Below, piece after piece: positions 9,509 through 17,392 of a stretch of 53,707 bases of DNA. The DNA comes from Streptococcus cristatus. GTDB taxonomy: Bacteria; Bacillota; Bacilli; Lactobacillales; Streptococcaceae. The position numbers were made by a program, and so were the translations under genes. The stretch spans positions 277-53,983 of the forward strand of contig NZ_RJPS01000001.1 of NCBI RefSeq assembly GCF_003943505.1. The letters run 5' to 3'. The notes beneath the pieces are model-generated. The model was not told where the DNA came from and searched no databases. It saw only the letters and a list, made by a program, of their open reading frames with translations. Every line of letters begins with the position of its first letter. The stretch's first letter is position 1.

Positions 9509-9516
9509 TATTCGTA
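9509..9516 (-). promoter_or_regulatory. Exact cin-box (SigX/ComX site) upstream of the Snf2 gene
   Basis: TACGAATA reads on the minus strand, 68 bases upstream of the Snf2 start and in the right direction. It lies between the hpf terminator and that gene. The match is exact, but 8-mers like this arise by chance about once or twice in a window of this size. Confidence 0.4.
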
Positions 9517-9557
9517 AACATTCTTTGAAGTAGAATGAGCAAGAGCTTTCCCTACAA

Positions 9558-9585
9558 CAAAAAGCCGTCCATTGGACGGCTCTTT
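9558..9585 (-). terminator. Terminator of hpf
   Basis: A perfect 8-bp stem (9563-9570 with 9574-9581, 3-base loop) is followed on the minus strand by TTTTTG. It begins just after the hpf stop codon. Confidence 0.85.
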
Positions 9586-9589
9586 TACA

Positions 9590-10132
9590 TTATTTTACTT
9601 CTAACAAACCGATATCTCCATCCTCACGACGATAGATAACATTCGTTGTATTATCTTCAACATCTGTGTAGATGAAGAAGTCATGTCCCAACAAATCCAT
9701 TTGCAAAATAGCTTCATCTAGATCCATTGGTTTCAAATCAATATGCTTAGAACGTACTACTTTGGAAGATGCTACATCAGCTTCTTCTACTAAAGCATCA
9801 GTGAACAACTGGCTAGTTGCAACCTTATTCCGATTTTTCTTTTCAATCTTTGTCTTATTCTTACGAATCTGACGTTCAATCTTATCGACAACTAAGTCAA
9901 TAGATCCGTACATGTCTTGCGAAACATCTTCTGCCCGAAGGGTAATAGAACCAAGAGGAATGGTTACTTCGACTTTCGCCGTCTTCTCCCGGTACACTTT
10001 CAAATTTACCCGTGCATCAAGTTCTTGCTCTGCTTGGAAATACTTCTCAATCTTCTCAAGTTTAGAAACTACGTAGTCACGGAGAGCATCAGTTACTTCT
10101 AGGTTTTCACCACGGATACTATATTTAAGCAT
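9590..10132 (-). CDS. hpf: Ribosome hibernation promoting factor, long form
   Basis: This factor dimerises and silences 70S ribosomes in stationary phase or stress. The 180-residue product has the N-terminal S30AE domain (about 1-100, starting MLKYSIRGENLEVTDALRDYV) and the C-terminal dimerisation domain that marks the long form (about 120-180, KHIDLKPMDLDEAILQMDLLGH). AAGG lies shortly before the ATG. The gene follows comFC in the same direction with an 81-base gap that holds its own promoter, so it can be made alone or by read-through from comFA-comFC. Confidence 0.96.
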   Translation of the reverse strand: MLKYSIRGENLEVTDALRDYVVSKLEKIEKYFQAEQELDARVNLKVYREKTAKVEVTIPLGSITLRAEDVSQDMYGSIDLVVDKIERQIRKNKTKIEKKNRNKVATSQLFTDALVEEADVASSKVVRSKHIDLKPMDLDEAILQMDLLGHDFFIYTDVEDNTTNVIYRREDGDIGLLEVK

Positions 10133-10176
10133 ATAAGTACCTTCTTTCTAAACATAAATGTTTTATTTACAATATC

Positions 10177-10205
10177 ATTATAACGCTTTCATTCTTTTTT
10201 TGCAA
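10177..10205 (-). promoter_or_regulatory. Promoter of hpf
   Basis: On the minus strand TTGCAA (10200-10205), a 17-base spacer and TATAAT (10177-10182) form a near-consensus promoter 45 bases before the hpf start. Confidence 0.75.
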
Positions 10206-10213
10206 ATATTTTC

Positions 10214-10879
10214 TTATCTTGCGAGTGAAAATGTCAAAACTTCTTTCACACCTGCTTCCAGCAATAATTCTCGAGCCAATTGTAAGGTTTTTCCAGTCGT
10301 ATACACATCGTCTATCAGAAGAATTTTTTCTGGCAGAAGGACATCTTTTGCCAATGTAAAACATTGCTGGCTTTTTAAACGTTCTTGGCGATTTTTACTG
10401 GATTGAGCAAGCGCATCCTGCTTTTCCAGCAAATGTTTATAAGGCAAACCAGCAGCTTGTAAGAAGCCTTCTACCTGATTAAAACCCCGACTTTGGTATT
10501 TTTCAGGACTGACTGGAATAGGAACTAAAGTATATTTTTTGACATTTCTGAGACTTTTTTTGATAATTTCCGTAAAAACAAATCTTAGAAGATAATCTCC
10601 TTGAAACTTGTATTTGCTGAAGTAGTCCTTCATCAAGTCATTATAAAGAAAACAGGCCTGATGCTGCACTAAATAGCCTTGCGCTTCCCAGGTTTGACAA
10701 TCTGAGCAAATTTCCGTTTCTCCCTCCTTCCAGCAGCGTGGGCAATGGATAGAGGAAATCGCTTCAAATCCTGCTCGGCAATGTTTACAAATTGTATTTT
10801 GTTCTTTTTGCAATAAAATTAAGGAAGAAAAAGTCCTATTTTCTTCGACTGCTTGGCTGCACAACAGGCATTTTCTCAT
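10214..10879 (-). CDS. comFC: Competence protein ComFC (phosphoribosyltransferase fold)
   Basis: ComFC acts with the ComFA ATPase in taking up single-stranded DNA. The 221-residue protein has four N-terminal Cys pairs (C4-C7, C31-C34, C46-C49, C58-C61) that should bind zinc, and a type I phosphoribosyltransferase domain with the loop ILLIDDVYTTGKT (about 186-198). Its ATG overlaps the comFA stop as ATGA, indicating coupled translation and a shared competence promoter. Confidence 0.95.
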   Translation of the reverse strand: MRKCLLCSQAVEENRTFSSLILLQKEQNTICKHCRAGFEAISSIHCPRCWKEGETEICSDCQTWEAQGYLVQHQACFLYNDLMKDYFSKYKFQGDYLLRFVFTEIIKKSLRNVKKYTLVPIPVSPEKYQSRGFNQVEGFLQAAGLPYKHLLEKQDALAQSSKNRQERLKSQQCFTLAKDVLLPEKILLIDDVYTTGKTLQLARELLLEAGVKEVLTFSLAR

Positions 10880-12177
10880 AGGCCAGCCTCCTTGTTCATC
10901 AGTTTGATTTCACGAATCGCTTTTTCGATTGATTGTGTGGTGCCGTCGTGAAAGAAGAATAAATCTCCCGTCGGTCTATCCATACTACGTCCCACCCGTC
11001 CAGAAATTTGCACCAAGGCGCTACGGCTAAAGAGACGATGGTTGGCCTCCAGAACAAAGACATCTACACAGGGAAAGGTCACACCACGCTCTAAGATGGT
11101 CGTCGTGACCAAAATGGTAATTTCTCGCTTGCGAAACTCTTCAACGATTTCTAAACGATTTTCAGTTGTTGAAGCCACAAAACCGACTCTTTCCACTGGA
11201 AATACCTTCTCTAAAATTTGCGCAAATTCTTGACCTCTTTTGATTTCCGAGGCAAAGATCAGTAAGGGAAAGCCTGTTTTTCTCTGTCTCTCGATATATT
11301 TCTTCAATTTAGGCGGTAGCTTCTTTTTCGCTAGATATTTTTGAAAATCTGCCAGCCAAACTTTTTTGGGCACAATCAAAGGATTGCCATGGAAGCGACG
11401 AGGAAGGCTGAGTCGTTTTAATTCTCCTTTTTGGACTTTTTTATCCAACTCATCCGTCGAAGTGGCAGTTAAGAAAATTGTCGTTCCCTCCTCCTTGACC
11501 GACTGCTCCACGGCATGGTAGAGCACAGGATTATCCACATAAGGAAAAGCATCTACCTCGTCCACAATCAGCAAATCAAAGGCTCGATAAAATTTGAGGA
11601 GCTGATGGGTAGTAGCAATGACCAAGGGGCTGCGAAAATATGGCTCGGATTCCCCATGCAAAAGCGAAATCGGGCAGGCAAAATCCAGCTTGAGCCGGCG
11701 ATACAGCTCCAAACAGACATCAATCCGGGGGCTGGCTAGGCAAACTGCTCCCCCACGATCAATCACTTCTGCAATCACCTGATAAATCATCTCCGTTTTG
11801 CCTGCACCAGTCACCGCATGGACAAGACTATTCTGCTTTTGAGCAACTGACTCTAACAGTCCCTGAGAAACTTTTTCTTGAAAGGTCGTTAATTGTCCCT
11901 GCCACTTGAGTACCTGATTTTTAGGAAAATCTTCCTGCGGAAAATAATAAAGTTCTTGGTCACTCCGGACTCGCCCCAAAATCACACATTCCCTACAATA
12001 GTAGGCATTGACTGGCAGCTGATGATGCTCTTTGTCCACTTGAGTGCCACAGCGGCTGCAGAATAACTTTCTCCTTTCCTCTCGTATACTGGGTAACTGC
12101 TGAGCCTGCATACGCAGCTCAGGACTGAGCTGATCTTTTGTAAATATCCTACCTAGGCAATCATTTTTTTCTAACAT
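10876..12177 (-). CDS. comFA: Competence ATP-dependent helicase/translocase ComFA
   Basis: A cytoplasmic ATPase that drives incoming single-stranded DNA through the ComEC channel. In its 433 residues it has a four-Cys zinc finger (C40, C43, C61, C64), Walker A AVTGAGKTE (121-129), Walker B DEVD (206-209) and the motif VI-like ISGRVGRS. The N-terminus MLEKNDCLGRIFTKDQL aligns with what I know of pneumococcal ComFA, so the ATG at 12177 is right even though no ribosome site precedes it. An exact cin-box ends only seven bases upstream, which predicts a leaderless or nearly leaderless transcript. It is divergent from yigZ. Confidence 0.96.
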   Translation of the reverse strand: MLEKNDCLGRIFTKDQLSPELRMQAQQLPSIREERRKLFCSRCGTQVDKEHHQLPVNAYYCRECVILGRVRSDQELYYFPQEDFPKNQVLKWQGQLTTFQEKVSQGLLESVAQKQNSLVHAVTGAGKTEMIYQVIAEVIDRGGAVCLASPRIDVCLELYRRLKLDFACPISLLHGESEPYFRSPLVIATTHQLLKFYRAFDLLIVDEVDAFPYVDNPVLYHAVEQSVKEEGTTIFLTATSTDELDKKVQKGELKRLSLPRRFHGNPLIVPKKVWLADFQKYLAKKKLPPKLKKYIERQRKTGFPLLIFASEIKRGQEFAQILEKVFPVERVGFVASTTENRLEIVEEFRKREITILVTTTILERGVTFPCVDVFVLEANHRLFSRSALVQISGRVGRSMDRPTGDLFFFHDGTTQSIEKAIREIKLMNKEAGL

Positions 12178-12184
12178 ACTTTTT

Positions 12185-12192
12185 TATTCGTA
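12185..12192 (-). promoter_or_regulatory. cin-box (SigX promoter element) of comFA
   Basis: An exact TACGAATA on the minus strand lies immediately upstream of comFA, the known type of target for the competence sigma factor SigX/ComX. If it replaces the -10 element, transcription would begin at or next to the start codon. Confidence 0.85.
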
Positions 12193-12198
12193 AAACTT

Positions 12199-12227
12199 TT
12201 GGAAAAATCCATTTTTTTGTGTACAAT
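12199..12227 (+). promoter_or_regulatory. Promoter of yigZ
   Basis: TTGGAA (12199-12204), a 17-base spacer and TACAAT (12222-12227) precede the yigZ ATG at 12234. The expected start point falls within a base or two of the ATG, so the message should be leaderless. Confidence 0.7.
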
Positions 12228-12233
12228 AAAACT

Positions 12234-12869
12234 ATGGAATATAGAACAATTAGCCAAGACGGCCAAGCCCAAGAAGAAATTAAAAAATCTCGTTTCATTT
12301 GCCACGCCAAGCGCGTTTACTCAGAAGAGGAAGCCAGGGATTTTATTGCTGCCATCAAAAAAGAGCACTATAAAGCCACTCATAATTGCTCTGCTTTTAT
12401 TGTCGGGGAGAAAAGTGAAATCAAACGAACCAGTGATGACGGTGAGCCCAGCGGTACAGCGGGCGTTCCTATGCTCGGTGTCATGGAGAATCACCAACTG
12501 ACCAATGTCTGCTTTGTGGTCACGCGCTATTTTGGCGGTATTAAGCTAGGAGCTGGTGGGCTCATTCGGGCTTATGCAGGCAGCGTTGCCTTTGCAATCA
12601 AAGAAATTGGTCTCATCGAAATCAAGGAACAGGCCGGTTTGCGTCTCAAAATGTCTTACAGCCAGTACCAAAATTTCGATAACTTTTTGAAAGCCGAGGA
12701 TCTGATCGAATTTGATACAGAGTTCACGGATCTAGTGGCTACAACCATCTATATCGACAAGCAGGAAAAAGAACCACTAGAGCAGAAATTAATCGAGTTT
12801 TTCAATGGAAAAATCCAAATTGATGATCAAGGTTTGCGCGAGGTTGAAATTCCTTTAACAGTTGAATAA
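12234..12869 (+). CDS. YigZ/IMPACT family protein (UPF0029)
   Basis: A 211-residue protein with the N-terminal IMPACT/UPF0029 domain (about 1-120, with the conserved DDGEPSGTAGVPML and VTRYFGGIKLGAGGL) and a small C-terminal domain of the EF-G-like type. The family is widely conserved, with a suggested role linked to translation, but the biochemical function is unsettled. I choose the ATG at 12234. An ATG at 12219 lies upstream of the -10 box and cannot be transcribed from this promoter. There is no ribosome site before 12234. It is divergent from comFA. Confidence 0.9.
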   Translation: MEYRTISQDGQAQEEIKKSRFICHAKRVYSEEEARDFIAAIKKEHYKATHNCSAFIVGEKSEIKRTSDDGEPSGTAGVPMLGVMENHQLTNVCFVVTRYFGGIKLGAGGLIRAYAGSVAFAIKEIGLIEIKEQAGLRLKMSYSQYQNFDNFLKAEDLIEFDTEFTDLVATTIYIDKQEKEPLEQKLIEFFNGKIQIDDQGLREVEIPLTVE

Positions 12870-12888
12870 TCTTAACAGCTAGTCCTAG

Positions 12889-12915
12889 TGATAAATAATT
12901 TTTATCGTGGTCATA
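12889..12915 (+). promoter_or_regulatory. CmbR/CysR-type box upstream of cysK
   Basis: The site reads TGATA-N9-TATCG-N3-TCATA, close to the published streptococcal CmbR pattern TGATA-N9-TATCA-N2..4-TGATA. It lies 12 bases upstream of the cysK -35 box, a usual place for an activating LysR-type regulator. It suggests control by cysteine precursor supply. Confidence 0.6.
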
Positions 12916-12927
12916 GCTTTTTTATAT

Positions 12928-12956
12928 TTTACAAAGTGCCTCTTTCAGCTTATACT
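12928..12956 (+). promoter_or_regulatory. Promoter of cysK
   Basis: TTTACA (12928-12933), a 17-base spacer and TATACT (12951-12956) lie 30 bases upstream of the cysK start. Confidence 0.75.
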
Positions 12957-12985
12957 AGTCTCATTAAAGTATTGAGGTAGGAAAA

Positions 12986-13915
12986 ATGGCAAACATTTAT
13001 CAAAATATCACAGAATTAGTTGGAAGAACGCCAATTGTTAAACTAAATAATATCGTTCCTGAAGGAGCAGCTGAGGTTTATGTCAAGTTAGAAGCCTTCA
13101 ACCCTGGCTCTTCTGTCAAAGACCGGATTGCTCTCAGCATGATTGAGGCAGCTGAACGCGATGGCCTTATCAAGCCTGGCGATACTATCGTTGAAGCAAC
13201 CAGCGGAAATACCGGTATTGGCCTTTCATGGGTTGGAGCAGCTAAAGGCTACAAGGTTGTCATTGTGATGCCAGAAACTATGAGTGTGGAGCGTCGCAAG
13301 ATTATCCAAGCTTATGGAGCGGAGCTAGTTTTGACTCCGGGTAGCGAAGGAATGAAAGGGGCTATTGCCAAGGCAGAAGAAATTGCTAAAAAGCGAAATG
13401 GCTGGTTGCCACTGCAGTTTAACAATCCGGCTAATCCAGAGGTTCACGAACGAACAACAGGAGCAGAAATTGTCGCTGCTTTCGGTGAAACTGGACTGGA
13501 CGCTTTTGTCGGTGGTGTCGGAACTGGTGGGACTATCTCTGGTGTCTCTCATGCTCTTAAAAAAGCGAATCCAAATGTCCAAATCTATGCGGTTGAAGCA
13601 GACGAATCTGCTATCCTTTCTGGTGAGAAACCAGGTCCTCACAAAATCCAAGGACTTTCAGCTGGCTTCATTCCAGAGACCTTGGATACAGCAGCCTATG
13701 ATAGCATTGTCCGCGTGACTTCTGATCAAGCGCTAGAATTAGGACGCTACATTGGCGGTCAGGAAGGTTTCCTAGTCGGAATTTCATCTGCTGCGGCTAT
13801 TTTTGCAGCCATTGAAGTCGCTAAAAAACTAGGAGCTGGCAAGAAAGTCCTTGCCCTTGCACCTGATAATGGTGAACGTTACCTATCTACCGCTCTCTAT
13901 GAATTTGACGCTTAA
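12986..13915 (+). CDS. cysK: Cysteine synthase A (O-acetylserine sulfhydrylase)
   Basis: A PLP enzyme that makes cysteine from O-acetylserine and sulfide. The 309-residue protein has the PLP lysine in SSVKDR (Lys45), the substrate loop TSGNTGIG (about 72-79) and the phosphate-binding loop [15 protein letters not shown] precedes the ATG. It stands alone with its own promoter and regulator box and ends at a strong terminator shared with the convergent cvfD. Confidence 0.96.
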   Translation: MANIYQNITELVGRTPIVKLNNIVPEGAAEVYVKLEAFNPGSSVKDRIALSMIEAAERDGLIKPGDTIVEATSGNTGIGLSWVGAAKGYKVVIVMPETMSVERRKIIQAYGAELVLTPGSEGMKGAIAKAEEIAKKRNGWLPLQFNNPANPEVHERTTGAEIVAAFGETGLDAFVGGVGTGGTISGVSHALKKANPNVQIYAVEADESAILSGEKPGPHKIQGLSAGFIPETLDTAAYDSIVRVTSDQALELGRYIGGQEGFLVGISSAAAIFAAIEVAKKLGAGKKVLALAPDNGERYLSTALYEFDA

Positions 13916-13932
13916 TCGTGAAAAGAGTTAAC

Positions 13933-13965
13933 AAAATTCCTACCCGTTTGGGTAGGAATTTTTTA
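13933..13965. terminator. Bidirectional terminator between cysK and cvfD
   Basis: A 13-bp perfect stem (13933-13945 with 13950-13962) around a GTTT loop, with T-rich tails on both strands. It serves cysK on the plus strand and cvfD, whose stop codon touches it, on the minus strand. Confidence 0.9.
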
Positions 13966-14325
13966 CTCTTTTTGTTCTTTCAGAAAAGCCTTGGCTTCCT
14001 TTATCCAGATTGGCAATTGCTTACCTAAGGGCGCAAATCCAATTTTGCAACGATCGTTTGAAAAGCGATGCCGTCTTGGTAAACGATGTTTTTCTTCCTC
14101 TAAAGTCCGCATTGACAGGCTGGCCTTACCAGAAAACTCATCATAATCTACTACCTGCACAAGAACCTGATCACCAATTTTCAAAATATCGTGAATATTG
14201 TCGATATAGCCCGTCCGAATCTCAGAAATATGAATGAGGCCGATCAGACCGCTTTCTAGTTCGACAAAGGCACCGTAGGGCTGAATCCCAGTAATTTTGC
14301 CCTTTAACTTATCTCCGATTTTCAT
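13963..14325 (-). CDS. cvfD: S1-domain RNA-binding regulator CvfD (PnpB-like)
   Basis: A 120-residue protein with an N-terminal S1 RNA-binding domain (about 1-73, GKITGIQPYGAFVELESGLIGLIHISEI) and a basic tail ending in EAKAFLKEQKE. The family (YugI, general stress protein 13) includes pneumococcal CvfD, a global post-transcriptional regulator. The equivalent in the S. mutans lia operon is named pnpB. Its ATG overlaps the stop of the upstream HAD-cyclophilin gene by one base (TAATG). It is the last gene of the liaF-S-R unit. Confidence 0.9.
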   Translation of the reverse strand: MKIGDKLKGKITGIQPYGAFVELESGLIGLIHISEIRTGYIDNIHDILKIGDQVLVQVVDYDEFSGKASLSMRTLEEEKHRLPRRHRFSNDRCKIGFAPLGKQLPIWIKEAKAFLKEQKE

Positions 14326-15725
14326 TAGTCTATAACCTCAATCGTCTCAATGACAACATCCTCAAGTGGTTTATCCATTGAAGCTGTTTCAACCGCTGCA
14401 ATTTTATCCAAAACTTCATAAGATGCCTCATCCACTAGCTGCCCAAACACAGTATGTCGACGGTCCAAATGCGGTGTCCCGCCCTTGCTAGCATAAACTT
14501 CAGCGATCGACTTCGGCCATCCTCCCCGAGTCAGTTCCTTTGTTGAATAGGGGAGACTGTTATTTTGGACAATAAAGAACTGACTGCCATTGGTATTCGG
14601 TCCAGCATTCGCCATGGAAAGAGCCCCACGAATATTGTAAAGCTCAGGTGAAAACTCATCTTCAAAGCGTTCGCCGTAGATAGACTCTCCGCCCATACCA
14701 GTACCTGTCGGATCGCCACCTTGAATCATAAAATCTTTGATAACTCGGTGGAAGATTACTCCGTCATAGTAGCCATCCTTTGATAAGGCGATAAAGTTGG
14801 CAACTGTTTTGGGTGCTTGCTCTGGGAAGAGTTGAATCTTCAGTTCACCATGATTTGTCTTGATCTTTGCAACTGGGCCTTGAACCTCATCAAGATGGAG
14901 CTGTGGGAAGGTCAATTCTTTCTCCACCATGCCCAATTGCTCTAAGGCGTCAAAGATGCCGTCTTCTTCGACCGTTTTTGTGACAAAATCAGCCTTTTTC
15001 TGCAATTCCTCATGGGAAACTCCCATAGCAATACTGAGCCCTGCATAGTCAAATAATTCTAAATCATTAAGTCCATCGCCAAAAACTAAGACATTTTCTG
15101 GTTTGAAACCGAGGTGTTCCACTACCTTGGCAACACCAGCTGCCTTTGAACCTTCTTTCGGTACGACATCCGATGAATGCTCATGCCAACGCACCATACG
15201 GAGAGACTTGGCCAAATCTTCTGGTAACTGCAAACTGTCACCTACATCCTCAAAAGTCCACATTTGATAGATTTCATGATCTTGGTAAAAATCAGGATTG
15301 ACAGCCAGATCTGGATAAATGATATCAATTGCTGACGAAATCATAGGATTGCGAACAGACAAAGCCGCTTCGTGACTGCCTACCAAACCGTACTCAATGC
15401 CCACTTCCTTGGTCCAGGAAATGTAGGATTCCACACACTCTTGTGGAATGACCGTTTTCGCAATGACTTCGCCCTTTCGATTTTCAACATAAGCCCCATT
15501 CAAGGTAACAAAAAAATCAGGATCCAAGTCACGAATTTCTGGAACAACTCCAAAAATGCCACGACCAGAAGCAATTCCTATCAGAATTCCCTTTTCTCTC
15601 AGCTGCTTAAATACAACTTTGATCGATTCTGGGATGAAGCCCGTTTCCTTGACCCGCAAGGTATCATCGATATCAAAGAAAACAATCTTAATCTTTTTCG
15701 CCTTATATTTTAATTTTGCCTTCAT
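14325..15725 (-). CDS. HAD (Cof-type) hydrolase fused to cyclophilin peptidyl-prolyl isomerase
   Basis: A 466-residue two-domain protein. The N-terminal half is a Cof-type HAD phosphatase with DIDDT (18-22) and a late GDGLNDLELF. The C-terminal half, from about residue 282, is a cyclophilin with VIFHRVIKDFMIQGGDPTGTG and GSQFFI. It therefore combines a small-molecule phosphatase fold with prolyl isomerase, both cytoplasmic since no signal peptide is seen. The ATG at 15725 has GAGGAAG just upstream. Longer in-frame starts up to 15809 run back into liaR. It lies between liaR and cvfD, as ppiB does in the S. mutans lia operon. The substrate of the HAD domain is unknown. Confidence 0.93.
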   Translation of the reverse strand: MKAKLKYKAKKIKIVFFDIDDTLRVKETGFIPESIKVVFKQLREKGILIGIASGRGIFGVVPEIRDLDPDFFVTLNGAYVENRKGEVIAKTVIPQECVESYISWTKEVGIEYGLVGSHEAALSVRNPMISSAIDIIYPDLAVNPDFYQDHEIYQMWTFEDVGDSLQLPEDLAKSLRMVRWHEHSSDVVPKEGSKAAGVAKVVEHLGFKPENVLVFGDGLNDLELFDYAGLSIAMGVSHEELQKKADFVTKTVEEDGIFDALEQLGMVEKELTFPQLHLDEVQGPVAKIKTNHGELKIQLFPEQAPKTVANFIALSKDGYYDGVIFHRVIKDFMIQGGDPTGTGMGGESIYGERFEDEFSPELYNIRGALSMANAGPNTNGSQFFIVQNNSLPYSTKELTRGGWPKSIAEVYASKGGTPHLDRRHTVFGQLVDEASYEVLDKIAAVETASMDKPLEDVVIETIEVID

Positions 15726-15762
15726 ATCTTCCTCTTTCAATTTAATCTTCTCTATTATATCA

Positions 15763-16395
15763 TTAAAAATCATCTTGCGGAACAAGATGATGCTGAAAAG
15801 CATAGACAACTGCCTGGGTCCGATCGCTCACTTCTAGCTTAGACAAAATATTAGACACATGCGTCTTGACCGTTTTCAAGGAAATAAAGAGCTCGTCAGC
15901 AATCCGCTGGTTTTCATAGCCTTTGGCTAAAAGCCCCAAAATATCCCGCTCCCGCGCTGTTAAATCCTCGTAAAGCTCTATATGATTTCGATGGTATTCG
16001 ACCTTCTTGCTGACTTCTGTTTCAATGGCAAATTCACCCTTTGCAACCTTTCTGACGGCATGGAGAATTTCATCCGCACTAGAAGTCTTCAACATATAGC
16101 CACGGGCACCAGCATCCAACACAGGATAGATTTTTTCATTGTCCAGATAGGAAGTCAAGATTAAAATCTTTGCCTCTGGCCATTCTTTCAAGATAGCCAA
16201 GGTGGCATCAATGCCGCTCATCTCCGGCATGACGATATCCATCATAATCACATCTGGACGGCCTTCCAGAGCCTTTTCGACACCTTCTCTACCATTGGTA
16301 GCCTCTGTTACTTCTTCAATATCGTCCTGTAATTCAAAAAAGCTTTTCAAGCCCAATCTGACCATTTGATGGTCATCCACTAGTAATATTCTCAT
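15763..16395 (-). CDS. liaR: Cell-envelope stress response regulator LiaR
   Basis: A NarL/FixJ-type response regulator (210 residues) of the LiaFSR system, which senses damage by lipid II-binding antibiotics and membrane stress. The receiver domain has DD at 7-8, phosphoacceptor Asp53 (MMDIVMPEMSG) and the conserved Lys of MLKTSS. The LuxR-type helix-turn-helix is at about 143-205 (LTARERDILGLLAKG). It overlaps liaS by 23 bases and has its own AAGGGGAAAAG site inside liaS. Confidence 0.96.
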   Translation of the reverse strand: MRILLVDDHQMVRLGLKSFFELQDDIEEVTEATNGREGVEKALEGRPDVIMMDIVMPEMSGIDATLAILKEWPEAKILILTSYLDNEKIYPVLDAGARGYMLKTSSADEILHAVRKVAKGEFAIETEVSKKVEYHRNHIELYEDLTARERDILGLLAKGYENQRIADELFISLKTVKTHVSNILSKLEVSDRTQAVVYAFQHHLVPQDDF

Positions 16396-17392
16396 TCTTT
16401 TCCCCTTCTAACAATGGAACACTGATTTCGATAGAAACTCCTTTTTTGGGAGCCGTCAGAATCTTCAAGGTGCCAGCCATATCATGCACTCGATCTTCAA
16501 TGTTTTTCAAACCATAACTCATGTCAGCCAAGCTAGTCGGATCAAAACCGATTCCGTCATCAGAAACCTTGAGTTTGAGTCTATTTGGCGTCTGATAGAG
16601 ATAGACGTCCAGACGACTGGCCTGAGCATGGCGCAAGGTATTATTGATTATTTCTTGGATAATCCTAAAAATATGCTCCTCTATCTGCTTGGGCAGGCTG
16701 ACCACCTCATGCTTAAACTGGACAGTCAAGTCCGACTTATCTGTCAACTCTTTGATTAAAACATTCATGCCCTCTACCAAGGTCCGATTTTCCAACTCTG
16801 TCGGACGTAAATGTAAGAGCAAGATCCGCAAGTCTTTTTGCGCTGTATCTAGAATGTCCGCGATTCCCTTTAACTGCTGCTGGAGATTGTCTTTATCCAG
16901 ACGCTCCACATTTCCAGCAACGCCTGAGAGAATCATATTGGCAGCAAATAACTCCTGACTGACCGTATCATGCAAGTCGCGAGCAATCCGCCTGCGTTCT
17001 TTTTCAATAATCTTCTCTTCGGCCTGTAAAGCCTGATTCTCAGATTTCTGCAAATTTTCGGTTAGGCTATCCAACTTTTCTTTTAAGCGGATGAGAGAAT
17101 CGTCCAGTTCTAACTGCCCGGTTTCTTGTATGCCTCTGCCTTCTAAAATATCTTTTAAATTCTTTTGAACTTGAGAAAGAGACAGGTGCTGAAGAAAGCG
17201 CGCAGCAGCGGCCAAGAAAATAGTCAGCGCTAAGCCCAGAACCAGAACAAAAAAGGCAAAGGACTGGAGCAGTTCCAGATTATTCAGCAGCTTTTGCCAT
17301 TCTAAATTAAAAAGATTAAAAATGTAATGAAAGATAATCCCTAAAACGAAGAAGGTATAGAGAAAAATGACCAAATAACTTGTTTTTTTCAC
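16373..17392 (-). CDS. liaS: Sensor histidine kinase LiaS
   Basis: A 339-residue membrane kinase partnering LiaR. Two transmembrane segments (about 5-25 and 44-64) flank a very short external loop, typical of intramembrane-sensing kinases. A coiled segment leads to the HisKA_3 motif with His141 in RDLHDTVSQEL, followed by the ATPase domain (NNTLRHA and DDGIGFD). The start codon is GTG, overlapping the liaF stop as GTGA. GGAGG lies ten bases upstream. Confidence 0.96.
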   Translation of the reverse strand: MKKTSYLVIFLYTFFVLGIIFHYIFNLFNLEWQKLLNNLELLQSFAFFVLVLGLALTIFLAAAARFLQHLSLSQVQKNLKDILEGRGIQETGQLELDDSLIRLKEKLDSLTENLQKSENQALQAEEKIIEKERRRIARDLHDTVSQELFAANMILSGVAGNVERLDKDNLQQQLKGIADILDTAQKDLRILLLHLRPTELENRTLVEGMNVLIKELTDKSDLTVQFKHEVVSLPKQIEEHIFRIIQEIINNTLRHAQASRLDVYLYQTPNRLKLKVSDDGIGFDPTSLADMSYGLKNIEDRVHDMAGTLKILTAPKKGVSIEISVPLLEGEKNENITSG

